Positions 35,895 to 47,145 of a stretch of DNA of 64,000 bases are shown one piece after another. Both the position numbers and the translations under genes were made by a program. How positions within the stretch are numbered: position 1 is the stretch's first letter; every line of letters begins with the position of its first letter. The stretch is taken from positions 4,650,001 through 4,714,000 of the forward strand of contig JAEVHH010000004.1 of the NCBI GenBank assembly GCA_017607445.1, given 5' to 3'. This DNA comes from Histoplasma ohiense (Eukaryota > Ascomycota > Eurotiomycetes > Onygenales > Ajellomycetaceae). Below the pieces are notes generated by a model. It was not told where the DNA came from and did no database searches. It saw nothing but the letters and a program-made list of their open reading frames with translations.

Positions 35895-38800
35895 TTATCC
35901 CCCTCTATCAGGGTGAGTGAGGACTCATAGATGTTGAGAATGGTGGTGTCCTTCAAAGCAGACACAGATTCTCAGATCAGATGATCATATTCTACTCATT
36001 TGATGAGGTATTCACAGCAGCAGCAGTTGGTTCTATTGTCAAGAATTGCTTTGATTTCCCATTTGAGTTCATTGTCTTCTTCTACAATGATGGATGGCTG
36101 TCAATTGAAGATTCTCTGTGAGGGGAATGGATCCTCAGCCACAGATTGAAGCAGGTTTGTATGAAAGATGTTGTGAATGTCAGACAGAGTGTTGAGTTGA
36201 TAATTGTGTGTGTCTAGCACTTTCTTCACTGTATATTTAATGTGATGATAATCTAGTATACACAAGAGATGATCTGTTCTTATGTTCTTGAGATTCAGTC
36301 AGACTTTGTCTTCTATATGATATCAGATTGCAGGACTTCTTCTGATGTTTGTTTGATTCTCATAATTTTACTGAGTGCTGATCATTGAAGCTTCTGCTCA
36401 TTTGTGAACTTTCTTCAACTTGCTCACAATGTTCTCTGCTGTCTGTATGAGGCTGTGGGTGTGCATGGTTTCTCAGAGAGTCTCAGAGAAGTTCAGAACC
36501 TCTAAGTTGTATTCATGTAGAAAGAAGAATGAGCTTACATCTGTTGTAGTAAAATCTTGACTGTTAATTGCAATCTCAGCATGTGGCAGCAGATTGCTTC
36601 AGTTGTCTTGTGCATAATTGCAGAATTTACAGAGGATATTCTTTACTGTTTGTATCATTCTCTCAGTAGCTTCATCAGTCTCTGAGTGGTATGCTGTTGA
36701 TAACTTTTGTTCAATTCTTAGTAATTGGCATACACAGACTCAGAGTGTGCTGATGAATTGACTGTCTCTATCTGACACAATGAATGAAGACAGACTGTGT
36801 ATATGATAGAATGAGCTTCTGATGAAGACATCTGCAACTACTTCAGTGTTCATCTTGTCACAGAGCTGTAGTATTACATTCTTGCTGAGTCAGTCAACAA
36901 TGACTAGAATGTTCATAGAATCTCTGCTTTCAGATAAGAAAACTGCAAAATTGATAGCTATATCACATCAAGTTCAGTCAGAGACAGATAGAGGCTTCAG
37001 CATCTCTTTTTGATGTTCACATCATGCCATCACTGAGCCACAGCAATCACAGTTGCATACAAACTGATGTATATCTTTCAACATATCTGATCAGTAGAAT
37101 TCTTGAGCAATGATGTTGTACATGATTTCATGTTCTGAGTGCTCAGTCATTGATGAGTTATGAATTTCTTGCATGATCTGTGTTCATAGAGGTTCTGAAT
37201 TGAGGATCCATTGTCTATCTTGAAAGTGTAAGCAGTTGTCATCATTGATTGAACATGCTGAGATATTCATTCTTGGATATATGTCTGTGGGGAATTGAGA
37301 TGCTCTGCTTTGTATGACTTCAGTGACTTGTTGTCAGAATTCATCTACTTCTGTCACTAGTCTTCATTGTTCTTTGAGCAAGAGTTCTTGAGCTTGGGAC
37401 TGATTGATATGTACATGGGGTTCATCTGATTGTGTAGGACTTTCTATGATTGCAGAGTTGATTAATCAATGCTTTTGATGTTTTCATCTGTCATCTAAGT
37501 CATCAGATGATATATCTTGTTCTCAGTGAGACAGAGCATCTGCAAGAGTGTTCTCTACTTCAGATTGATAACAAATTGTGAATGAAAAACAGCTAAGAAA
37601 CAATGACCAACACATATGCCTCTTGATGAGCTTACAAATGGTTGTGAAGTATTCTAAGTTCTTATGATCAGTGACAATCTCAAACTTCTTGACACTCATA
37701 AGTTCAAACTCTCATTTTTTGAGACATTGTATGATTGCTAGAAGCTCCTTGTCATAGATCTCATAGTTGCATTCAGCAGATGACATCTTTTTCAAGATAA
37801 AGACACAAGATTGTAGAACATCTTCATTATTGTATTGCATTAGTGTCTCATCTACTACATAACTCAAGACATCTGTTTTGAGAATTGTATGCTTATCTGA
37901 ATTGAATGATTGCAGCATCAGAGCACTTGTGAATATATGCTTCAGCTTTTTGAATGCTGCATCTGCTTCATCAGTCCATTGGAATATGATGTCTTTTCAG
38001 ATCAGATCCATCAGTGATTGTATGATATTGGAGAAGTCTTTGATAAATCTTCAGTAGAAGTTGATGAATTCTAGAAAGCTTCTAGTCTCTTTTACTGAGA
38101 CTGATGCCTTTCAGTTGAGGATTGCTTCCATCTTCTTAGAATCCATGTGTATGCCTTTTTCAGCTTTGATGATGAATTCTAGATAGATTGTAGACTTGAT
38201 CTTGAAGTCACATTTGTCAATGTCCACTTGCAGTCCAGCTTTTCATAGACAGTCAAGCACTTGTCATACATGCTTATGATGCTCAGTGAGTGATTCATTG
38301 ATGAAGATCAAGATATCATTCATGTACACTGAGATGATCTCATTGAGCAGATCTTGTAGAGCCCAGTTAATGTATTTCTGAAATGTACTTGAAGCATTCA
38401 CTAATTCAAAGAGAGTCACTGTTCATTTGTATAATCTGTAATATGTACAAAAGACAGTTAGTCATTTGTCATCTTCATTAATTCTTATCTTGTAGAAGAC
38501 TGCAGAGATGTCAAGTTTTGTAAATCATTTTGCTTTTTCTATCTGTTTGAGTGTTTCATTGATAAATGGAAGAGAGTATCAGTCCTTCCACATAATCTTG
38601 TTGAGTTCTCAATAGTTGATGCAGAATTGTAAGCCTTCTTCTGATTTCTTCACAAACAGTACAGATGCTGCAGTGAGTGAGTTGCTAATATAAATGAAGT
38701 CTTTGTCTAGTAATCTGTTGAGCATTTTTTGTAGAACAAGAAGCTCATCACATGACATGCTGTAGAGAGAATCTCAGAGCAGTTGTGGGTTCTTATCATC

Positions 38801-39277
38801 TTTCTTGATGAGTTTGATTGTATGATCTATACTGAGTTCTTGATGAGAGGGAAGCTTTTCAGCTTCTTTCTTGTTGAACATGTCTGTGAAGTCTTTGTAT
38901 GATTTGAATAGTTTCTTGTGCAGTTTCTTGAGATCTTTGAATTCTAACTTTTCTAATGCTTTCTTGATATCTGTCATGCTAGCAGTGAACACTTGGACAT
39001 TCTTCTTCTCATGTGCTTGATGAGTTAGTAGTTTGTACACTTCCACTGATATCTGAATGAGATCAGTGGTTCTATTGATATCCTTCTTGTAAACACAGTT
39101 GCCTTCTGAGAAAATAAGACAGTGGTTGCATGCATTCAACAAGATTTCAAATTCTGTGAGCTATGATAGACTGAGCATTAGATTGTACTCAAGGTCTTGT
39201 ATTTTGTATGTGTATATGTTCTTTTTCTTGTGTCCTTCTATGTTGACATTAAATCTTACCATGTTGTAGAAGGCAGA
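35882..39277 (-). pseudogene. C3 pol, RT to chromodomain (broken)
   Basis: The piece before the RT is at 38774-39142 (LKKLHKKLFKSYKDFTDMFN). RT is about 38000-38750 with box YMND (about 38300-38315). RNase H is near 37600-38000 (a piece MLQSFNSDKHTILKTDVLSY at about 37860-37918), integrase about 36350-37300 and the chromodomain about 35910-36080. The stop TAG is at 35882-35884 in the LTR. Protease continues beyond C4 at 45515. Confidence 0.85.
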
Positions 39278-39874
39278 TGTGACGGGTTAGCACCCGTTAG
39301 TAATTAACTTACGCAACCAACTCCCCTCCTGCACCCGCTCGTTCCTGGCCGTTGTCACCTCGCGTAACCCTCGATGTTCTTCCGCTCCATGCTCCGCACT
39401 TGCATAGTTTCTAACGATTCTTCCACATAGCTCTTAACATTCTTCCGTTCCGTGCTCTGCGCTTGCATAGTCTCTAACAATTCTTCCACATAGCTCCTTA
39501 CATTCTCCTACTCTGTGTTCCGCACTTGTGTAGTCTCTAACAATTCTTCCATGTAGCTCCTTACATTCTCCCACTCTGTGTTCCACACTCGCGAAGTCTC
39601 TAACAATTCTTCCGCATAGCTCTCAATGATTCCCCCACCCCATGTTCCGCGCTCGCGTAACTTCTAACGATTCTTACACATACCCCTTAATGTTCTTCCG
39701 CTCCGCGCTCCACTGTGGAGCGGCTTCTGATATTCTTCCGCCCCGAACTTTCCCCTATAAGAACCCCCTTTGTACGACCTTTTCTTCTGATTTCTTTTCT
39801 CTTTCTTTCCTTAATCAATTCGTAATCTGTAATTAGGATAGTACCAAATCATTAATCGAAGTATGCTCATTACA
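39278..39874 (+). repeat. Gyp-C 5' LTR of C4 (597 bp), barely mutated
   Basis: It begins TGTGACGGGTTAGCACCCG and ends CATTACA. It contains about five imperfect ~60-bp units, a cgctccactgtggagcgg inverted repeat, a TATA-like TATAA (39756-39760), a CT-rich tract (about 39780-39811) and the motif AATCAATTCGTAA (39813-39825). Compared with all other Gyp-C LTRs in the window it retains CpG and runs of C and G. Confidence 0.97.
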
Positions 39875-39887
39875 TTATGAATTGATT
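39813..39887 (+). promoter_or_regulatory. C4 self-priming pair: LTR motif and primer-binding site
   Basis: The bases right after the LTR, TTATGAATTGATT (39875-39887), are complementary to AATCAATTCGTAA (39813-39825) in 12 of 13 positions, with the last a G.U wobble. The LTR motif follows a CT-rich tract 57 nt past the TATA-like box and so may lie at the RNA 5' end. No tRNA-type TGG is present. Tf1/sushi elements prime reverse transcription this way. Confidence 0.65.
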
Positions 39888-40279
39888 CTTCTGCATTTAA
39901 GGCCTGAGTGCCTCATTATTAGTTCTTACACCTGAGTGTATTGTTATCAATTCTTACACCCAAGTGCGTCGTTACCAGTTCTTACGCCCGAGTGTGTTGT
40001 TTACAGGCCCGAGTGTCTAGTCATTACAAGAGATCCCTCATGGGCCTGAGTGCTCTTATCATTAGTTATATAGACCATTGTGTCTAAGTGTCTGAAACAC
40101 AATCAACTGTGTTCTACAAGGCCCGAGTGTCTACAAACCATAACACTGTGAATAGTATTCACAAAGAAGCTTGATCAAGCTTAGCACTGCAACACTGCAA
40201 ATAGTGTCTGTGAGAGGATCAAGTGTCTACAAGTATTTCTTTTCTTTTTTTTTATTATTATATGTTCTTAGATATTGAA
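39875..40279 (+). other. C4 5' leader with repeats and 16-bp palindrome
   Basis: This is an untranslated leader. It has several units like ttcttacacctgagtgtattgt (39920-40030), recurring 'gcccgagtgtct' motifs and a perfect palindrome (40167-40182). The same palindrome lies at 46866-46881, 48064-48079 and 4531-4546 in sister copies. It may be an RNA dimerisation or packaging signal; this is inference. Confidence 0.6.
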
Positions 40280-41293
40280 ATGAACTACAAGCAATTCTAC
40301 AAACATCCACCGCACCCAAACACAGCGGACAACAACTTAGACCTACAAAGCATCCTCCAGCAACAGATGCTACAGATGGCTGAATTGCAACAACAACTTG
40401 CTGAAATGAGCACTCCCACATTCATCATTCCTTCTATACCCATGCCTCATGAAAAGCCCCCAAGAGAGAAGCTTTCAATCCTTGACAAATACAAGAAAGA
40501 TCTAGCACTCTACCTCATGTGAAAGTCAAAAACAAACACCAAATTGAACATCAATGGACAAGCAATAGACTCACTATCCAATCAAGTGTGGTATATTCAT
40601 AGCAGATTGGATGGCGATGCATTAGCAAAATTTCAACTCTGAATGAGTCATTGTCAGAATCATCAGTGTACATCAGAACTAGTCTTTCAACAACTCAACT
40701 CCCTCTTCCTCAATTCTACACTTCAAGCCAAGATGTTAGACTGACTTAATCAAACTCATCAGATAAATGTTGCATTGACAATTTATCTTTCTGAATTCAA
40801 TCACAAGCTCCTAGAAACAGGTGGGCAAGACTGGAACAACATTATCAAAATCAACATGTTGTTCAAGAACTTGAACTTTCAGTTGCATAATCAAAGTATA
40901 GAGCATCTGAAGCTCTCAACATACAGTGAATTCTACACTGATCTTCATCTGTTGAACAACAATCTGTCTCAGTTCCACACACTTCAAAATCACAGAGAAT
41001 TTCACTGAACAAATGTGTACACCTTGAACTACTCTGCAGCACCCCCCACCTCTGAATCAGAATCAATGAACTGAATTCCACATGTGAACACAAGTCACTC
41101 AAGGGTCTCTAACATCTCAGAGAAGGACACTGCTGATCAAATCACCAGAGAAGTCTGTATACACTGTGACAAGTCAGAGCACTTTGCAAACCAATGTTCA
41201 AATGCAATCACTCTGAGTAAACCCCCCACACATGTGAATGCTGCGTCGCCTGCGGATAGACAAGAACAGGGAAAAGATGAGCTCTCACTCTAA
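40280..41293 (+). pseudogene. C4 gag
   Basis: It starts MNYKQFYKHPPHPN, followed by a Gln-rich region (LQSILQQQMLQMAELQQQLA) likely to form a coiled coil. A capsid-like middle and a canonical knuckle CIHCDKSEHFANQC (about 41157-41200; CX2CX4HX4C) follow. The frame ends at TAA 41291-41293. It is broken by a few TGA codons, for example at 40519 where C3 keeps Trp (ALYLVWKSKANT). Start chosen by conservation with C0, C2 and C3. Confidence 0.85.
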
Positions 41294-44200
41294 AATATGA
41301 ATGAGAGCTCAAGGAGCAGAAAGCTAGCTGAAGATTCAAGCAGAAGATGCAAGCAGATGCAATCATAATCCCTGCCATTGTAAATAGCTTAGTCAATATA
41401 TGAGCAATGATAGACAGTGGTTTTCTTCACTACACTCTTATAGACACCCAGCTGATTGAGAAGCATAAGCTTCAGCATATCCTCTTTTTCAAATCACATA
41501 AGCTCAGTGAATTTGACAGCTCCAGAGGATCCACCTCCTACAACATGGTAAGATTTAATGTCAACATAGAAGAACATGAGAAAAAGAACATATACACATA
41601 CAAAATACAAGATCTTGAGTACAATCTAATACTCAGCCTATCATGACTCACAGAATTTGGAACCTTGTTGAACACATGCAACCACTGTCTTATTTTCCCA
41701 GAAGGTGACTGTGTTTACAAGAAGAATGTTGATAGAACTGCTGATCTCACCCAGATATCAGCAGAAGCATACAAACTACTAACTCATCAAGCACATAAGA
41801 AGAAGAATGTCCAAGTGTTCACTGCTAGCATGGCAGATATCAAGAAAGCATTAGAAAAGTTAGAATCTAAAGATCTCAAGAAATCATGCAAGAAACTACT
41901 CAAATCATACAAAGACTTCACAGATGTGTTTGACAAGAAAGAAGCTGAAAAGCTTCTCTCTCACTGAGAACCCAGTATAGATCATACAATTGAGCTCATC
42001 AAGAAAGACAGTAAGAATCTGCAACCACTCTGAAGTCCTCTCTACAGCATGTCACATGACAAGCTTCTCATCCTACAAAAAATGCTCAACAGATTACTAG
42101 ACAAAGGCTTCATTCATATTAGCAACTCATCTGCTGCAGCATCTGTACTGTTTGCAAAGAAATCAGAAGATGGCTTACAATTCTGCATTGATTATTGAGA
42201 ACTCAACAAGATTATGTGGAAGAACTGATACCCTCTTCCACTCATCAATGAAACACTCAAATGGATAGGAAAAGCAAAATGATTTACAAAACTTGACATC
42301 TCTGCGGCCTTCTACAAGATAAGAATTAATGAAGGTGATGAATGGCTAACTGTCTTTTGTATGTGTTACAGATTATACAAATGAACAGTGACCCTCTTTG
42401 GATTAGTGAACACTTCAAGTACATTTCAGAAATACATTAACTGGGCCCTATGAGATCTGCTCAATGAGATTGCCTCAGTGTACATGAATGATATCTTGAT
42501 CTTCATTGATGAATTGCTCACTGAGCATCATAAGCATGTATGACAAGTTCTTGACCGCCTACGAAAAGCTGGACTGCAAGTGGACATTGACAAATGCAAC
42601 TTTGAGACTAAGTCTACAATCTATCTAGGATTCATCATTGAAGCTGAAAAAAGCGTATGTATGGATTCTAAGAAGGTGGAAGCAATCCTCAACTGGGAGG
42701 CACCAGTCTTGGTAAAAGAGACTAGAAGCTTCCTAGGGTTTGCCAACTTCTACTGAAGATTTATCAAGGACTTCTCTGATATCATACAACCACTAACAGA
42801 TCTGACCTGAAAAGACGCTGTATTCCAATGGACTGACAAAGCAGACGCAGTATTCAAAAAGCTGAAGTGTATGTTCACAAATGCTCTGATGCTGCAATCA
42901 TTCGATTCAGATAAGCATACAATTCTCGAAACAGACACCTCAGATTATATAGTAGATGAGGCACTGATGCAATATGACAACAAAAGTGTTCTACAATCTT
43001 GTGCCTTCATCTCAAAAAAGATGTCACCCACTGAATGCAACTACAAGATCTACAACAAGAAGCTCCTAGCAATTATACAATGTCTCAAAGAATGGGAATC
43101 CAAACTCATGAGTGTTGAGAGATTCAAGATTGTTACCAATCATAAGAATCTAGAGTACTTCACAACCACTCATAAGCTCACTGAGAGGTATATGTGTTGG
43201 TCATTGTTTCTTAGCTGTTTTTCATTCACAATTCATTATTGATCTGGAGTAGAGAACACTCTTGTGGATACTCTGTTCTGCTGAGAACAAGATATGTCAT
43301 CTGATGACTTGGATGACAGATGGAAACATCAAAAGCATCAGTTAATCAACTCTGCAATCATAGAAAGTCCTACACAATCAGATGAACCCCACATACATAT
43401 CAATCAGTTCCAAACTCAAGAACCCTCACTCAAAGAACAATGAAGACTAGCAGCAGAGGCAGATGAATTCTGACAACAAATCATCAAAGTCATATGAAGC
43501 AAAGCACCTCGATTCCCCACAGATGTATATTCAAGAATGGATATCTCAGCATGTTCAATTGACAATGACAACTGCTTACACTTTCAAGATAGATGATGGG
43601 TCCCCAATTCAGAACCCCTACAAACACAGATCATGCAAGAAATTCATGACTTGCCAATGACTGAGCACCCAGGACACAAAATCATATACAACATCATCAC
43701 TCAAGAATTCTACTGACCAGATATGTTGAAAGACATATGCTGGTTTGTACACAACTGTGATCACTGCAGCTCAGTGACAGCATGGTATGAATACTGAAAA
43801 GAGATGCTGAAGCTCTTACCTGTCCCCAATCAAACTTGGCATGATATAGCTATCAATTTTGCAGTTTCCTTATCCAAAAGTGGAGATTCTATGAACATCC
43901 TAGTCATTGTCAACTGACTCAGCAAGGGTGTAATACTACAGCTCTGTGACAAGATGGATGCTGAAGTAGTTGCAGATACCTTCATCAGAAGCTCATTCTA
44001 TCATATACACAATCTGCCTTCATTCATTGTGTCAGATAGAGACAGTCAATTCATCAGTGCACTCTGAGCCCGCATATGCCAATTATTAAGAATCAAATGA
44101 AAGTTATCAACAGCATACCATTCAGAGACTGATGGAGCTACTGAGAGAATGATATAAATGGTAAAGAACATCCTTCATAAGTTCTGCAATTACATGCAGA

Positions 44201-44925
44201 ACAACTGGAGCAACCTGCTGCCACACACTGAGATTGCAATTAACAGTTGAGATTCCACTACAACAGATGTAAGCCCATTCTTCCTTCTACATGGATACAA
44301 CTTAGAGGTTCTGGACTTCTCTGAGACTCCCTGAGAAACTGCGTACGCCCGCAGCCCCATACAGACAGCAGAGAACATTGTGAGCAAGCTGAAGAAAGTT
44401 CATGAATGGGCAGAAACTTCAATGACCAGCACTCAGCAAGATTATGAGAATCAAGTGAACATCAGAAGAAGTTCTGCAACCTGATATCATATAGAAGACA
44501 AAGTCTGACTGAATCTCAAGAACATAAGAATGAACCACCCCTTGTGTATACTAGATTACCATCACACCAAGTATACAGTGAAGGAAGTGCTAGACACACA
44601 CAATTATTGACTCAACACCCCACCTGACATCCACAACATCTTTCATACAAACCTGCTTCAACCCATGGCTGAGGATCCATTCCCCTCACAGAGAACCTCT
44701 GATTGACAGCCACTCACCATCATAGAAGAAGACAATGAACTTGAGTGGGAAATTGAAGCAATTCTTGACAATAGAACCAACCACTGCCACTGTGAATACC
44801 TCATCAAATGAGTAGAATACAATCATCTGACCTGGGAACCTGCATCTGCCTTGGAGGACACCGCCACCCTCGACACCTACAAGTCCTCACTCACCCCAGT
44901 AGGGGGGGATAATGTGATGGATTAG
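41260..44925 (+). pseudogene. C4 pol: protease, RT, RNase H, integrase, chromodomain
   Basis: It lies in the -1 frame to gag. Protease MIDSGFLHYTLIDTQL is at 41407-41455. RT is at about 42000-42700 with box YMND (about 42481-42492) and KCNFETKSTIYLGFIIEA. RNase H is at about 42780-43240, including LQSFDSDKHTILETDTSDY and CNYKIYNKKLLAIIQC. Integrase is about 43650-44350 and the chromodomain about 44740-44890. Pol ends at TAG 44923-44925, 11 bases into the 3' LTR. Stops are mainly TGA, and the lost RT aspartate also makes it inactive. Confidence 0.9.
41269..41310 (+). other. C4 gag-pol -1 frameshift signal with stem-loop
   Basis: In the gag frame the sequence reads cag gga aaa, giving G GGA AAA (41269-41275). 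Three bases later a perfect 9-bp inverted repeat starts, GAGCTCTCA (41279-41287) with TGAGAGCTC (41302-41310). The 14-nt loop contains the gag TAA. Pol is open in the -1 frame from 41260. Heptamer and hairpin are intact in C3 (slippery site 45769-45775) and decayed in C0 and C2. Confidence 0.8.
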
Positions 44926-45509
44926 CATTCATTAGTAATTAACTTATGCAATCAACTCTCCTTCTGCATCCACTTGTTCCTGGCTGTTGTCATCTCATAT
45001 AACTCTCAATGTTCTTCCACTCTGTGCTCTGTGCTTGTATAGTTTCTAACAATTCTTTCACATAGCTCTTAACATTCTTCTGTTCCATGCTCTGCACTTA
45101 TGTAGTCTCTAACAATTCTTCCATGTAGCTTCTTACATTCTCCCACTCTGTGTTCTGCACTCATGTAGTCTCTAACAATTCTTCCACATAGCTTCTTACA
45201 TTCTTCCACTCTGTGTTCCACACTCATGAAGTCTCTAATGATTCTTCTGTATAGCCCTCAATGATTCCCCCGCCCCATGTTCTGTGCTTGTGTAACTTCT
45301 AACAATTCTTACACATATCTCTTAATGTTCTTCCACTCCGCGCTCCACTGTGGAGCGGCTTCTGATATTCTTCCACTCTGAACTTTCCTCTATAAGAACC
45401 CCCTTTGTATGACCTTTTCTTCTGATTTCTTTTCTCTTTCTTTTCTTAATCAATTCGTAATCTGTAATTAGAATAGTACCAAATCGTTAATCAAAGTACG
45501 CCTGTTACA
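44913..45509 (+). repeat. Gyp-C 3' LTR of C4 (597 bp), heavily mutated
   Basis: It is the same length as the 5' LTR, but many CpG and CpC/GpG sites have changed: gacggg is gatgga and cacccgtt is cattcatt. It is preceded by the polypurine tract gtagggggggataat. Confidence 0.96.
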
Positions 45510-45514
45510 GCAGA

Positions 45515-46764
45515 TTCTCTGGGGCTGTCAAATCCACTGAGCTTATACAGTTTGAGAAAGAGAATATGCTGAAGCTTATGCTTCTCAATCAGCTGGGTGT
45601 CTATAAGAGTGTAGTGAAGGAAATCACTGTCTATCATTGCTCATATGTTGACTAAGCTATTTACAATGATAGAGATTATGATTGTGTTCACTTGCATCTT
45701 CTGTTTGAATCTTCAGCTAGCTTTTTGCTCCTTGAGCTCTCATCTGTGTTTTAGAGTGAGAGCTCATCTTTTCCCTGTTCTTGTCTATTCACAGATGACA
45801 CAGTGTTCACGCATGTGGAGGGTTTACTCAGAGTGATTGTATTTGAACATTGATTTGTGAAGTGCTCTGATTTGTCACAGTGTATGCAGACTTCTCTGAT
45901 GATTTGATCAGCAGCATTCTTCTCTGAGATGTTGGGGACTCTCAGATGGCTTGTGTTCACATGTGGAATTCAGTTCATTGATTCTGGTTCAGAGGTGGGG
46001 GGTGCTGCAGAGTGGTTCAGAGTGTACACATTTATTCAGTGAAATTCTCTATGATTTTGAAGCATGTGAAACTGAGACAGATTGTTGTTCAACAGATGAA
46101 GATCAGCACAGAATTTGCTGTATATTGAGAGCTTCAAATGCTCTATACTTCAGTTATGCAATTGAAAGTTCAAGTTCTTGAATAATATGTTGATCTTGAT
46201 GACATCATCCCAGTCTTGCCCATCTGCTTCTAGAAGCTTGTGATCAAATTCAGAAAGATAAGTTGCCAACATGACATTCATCTGACAAGTCTGATTTAGC
46301 CAGTCCAATGTCTTGGCTTGAAGTGTAGAATTGAGGAAGAGAGAGTTGAGTTGTTGGAAGACTAGCTCTGACATACACTGATGATTCTGACAATGACTCA
46401 TTCAGAATTGGAATTTTGCTAATGCATTGTCATTCAATCTGCTATGAATATACCACATCTGATTGAATAGTGAGTCTATTGCTTGTTCATTGATGTTCAA
46501 TTTGGTGTTTGCTTTTGACTTCCACACAAGATAGAGTGCTAGATCTTTCTTGTATTTATTGAGGATTGAAAGCTTCTCTCTTGAAGGCTTTTCATGAGAT
46601 GTGGGTGTAGAAGGAATGGTGAATGCAGAAATGCTCATCTCAGCAAGTTGTTGTTGCAATTCAGTCATCTGTAGTGTCTGCTGCTGAAGAATGCTTCATA
46701 GGTCTAAGTTATCATCCACCACATTCGGGTGCAGCAGGTGTTTGTAGAATTGTTCATAGTTCAT
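45515..46764 (-). pseudogene. C3 gag and start of protease
   Basis: Gag runs from ATG 46762-46764 to TAA 45751-45753. It keeps long open pieces: 46402-46668 with ALYLVWKSKANTKLNINEQ, which retains Trp where C4 has a stop, then 46150-46401. The knuckle CIHCDKSEHFTNQC is at about 45860-45890. The protease frame follows from 45775 to the C4 insertion. It is the best preserved Gyp-C gag in the window. Confidence 0.83.
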
Positions 46765-47145
46765 TTCAATATCTAAAAACATGTAATAATAATATAAAAA
46801 AAAGAAAAGAAATACTTGTAGACACTCAATCCTCTCACAGACACTATTCACAGTGTTGCAGTGCTAAGCTTGATCAAGCTTCTTCATGAACACTATTTGC
46901 AGCATTATGGTTTGTAGACACTTGAGCCTTGTAGAACATGGTTGATTGTGTTTCAGATGCTTAGATATGACAGTCTATATAACTAATGATAAGAGCATTC
47001 AGATCCACAAGAAATCTCTTGTAATAACTAGACACTCAGATCTGTAAACAACACACTCAGGCATAAGAACTGATAACAATGCATTTGAGTGTAAGAATTA
47101 ATAACAAGACACTCAGATCTTAAATGCAGAAGAATCAATTTGTAA
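46765..47145 (-). other. C3 5' leader
   Basis: Non-coding leader homologous to 39875-40279, with the 16-bp palindrome at 46866-46881. Next to the LTR the sense strand reads TTACAAATTGATT, which pairs perfectly with AATCAATTTGTAA in its own LTR. No gene seen. Confidence 0.7.

Larger units (their letters stand above)
39278..45509 (+). mobile_element. Gyp-C copy C4, complete, innermost nested element
   Basis: A complete plus-strand Gyp-C of 6232 bp with two 597-bp LTRs and a perfect 5-bp duplication gcaga (39273-39277 and 45510-45514), inserted in C3. Nothing is inserted in it, so it is among the latest arrivals. Its 5' LTR and early leader keep many CpG, CpC and GpG sites, while its 3' LTR and coding region are mutated. 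It is the best reference for the family. Confidence 0.97.
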
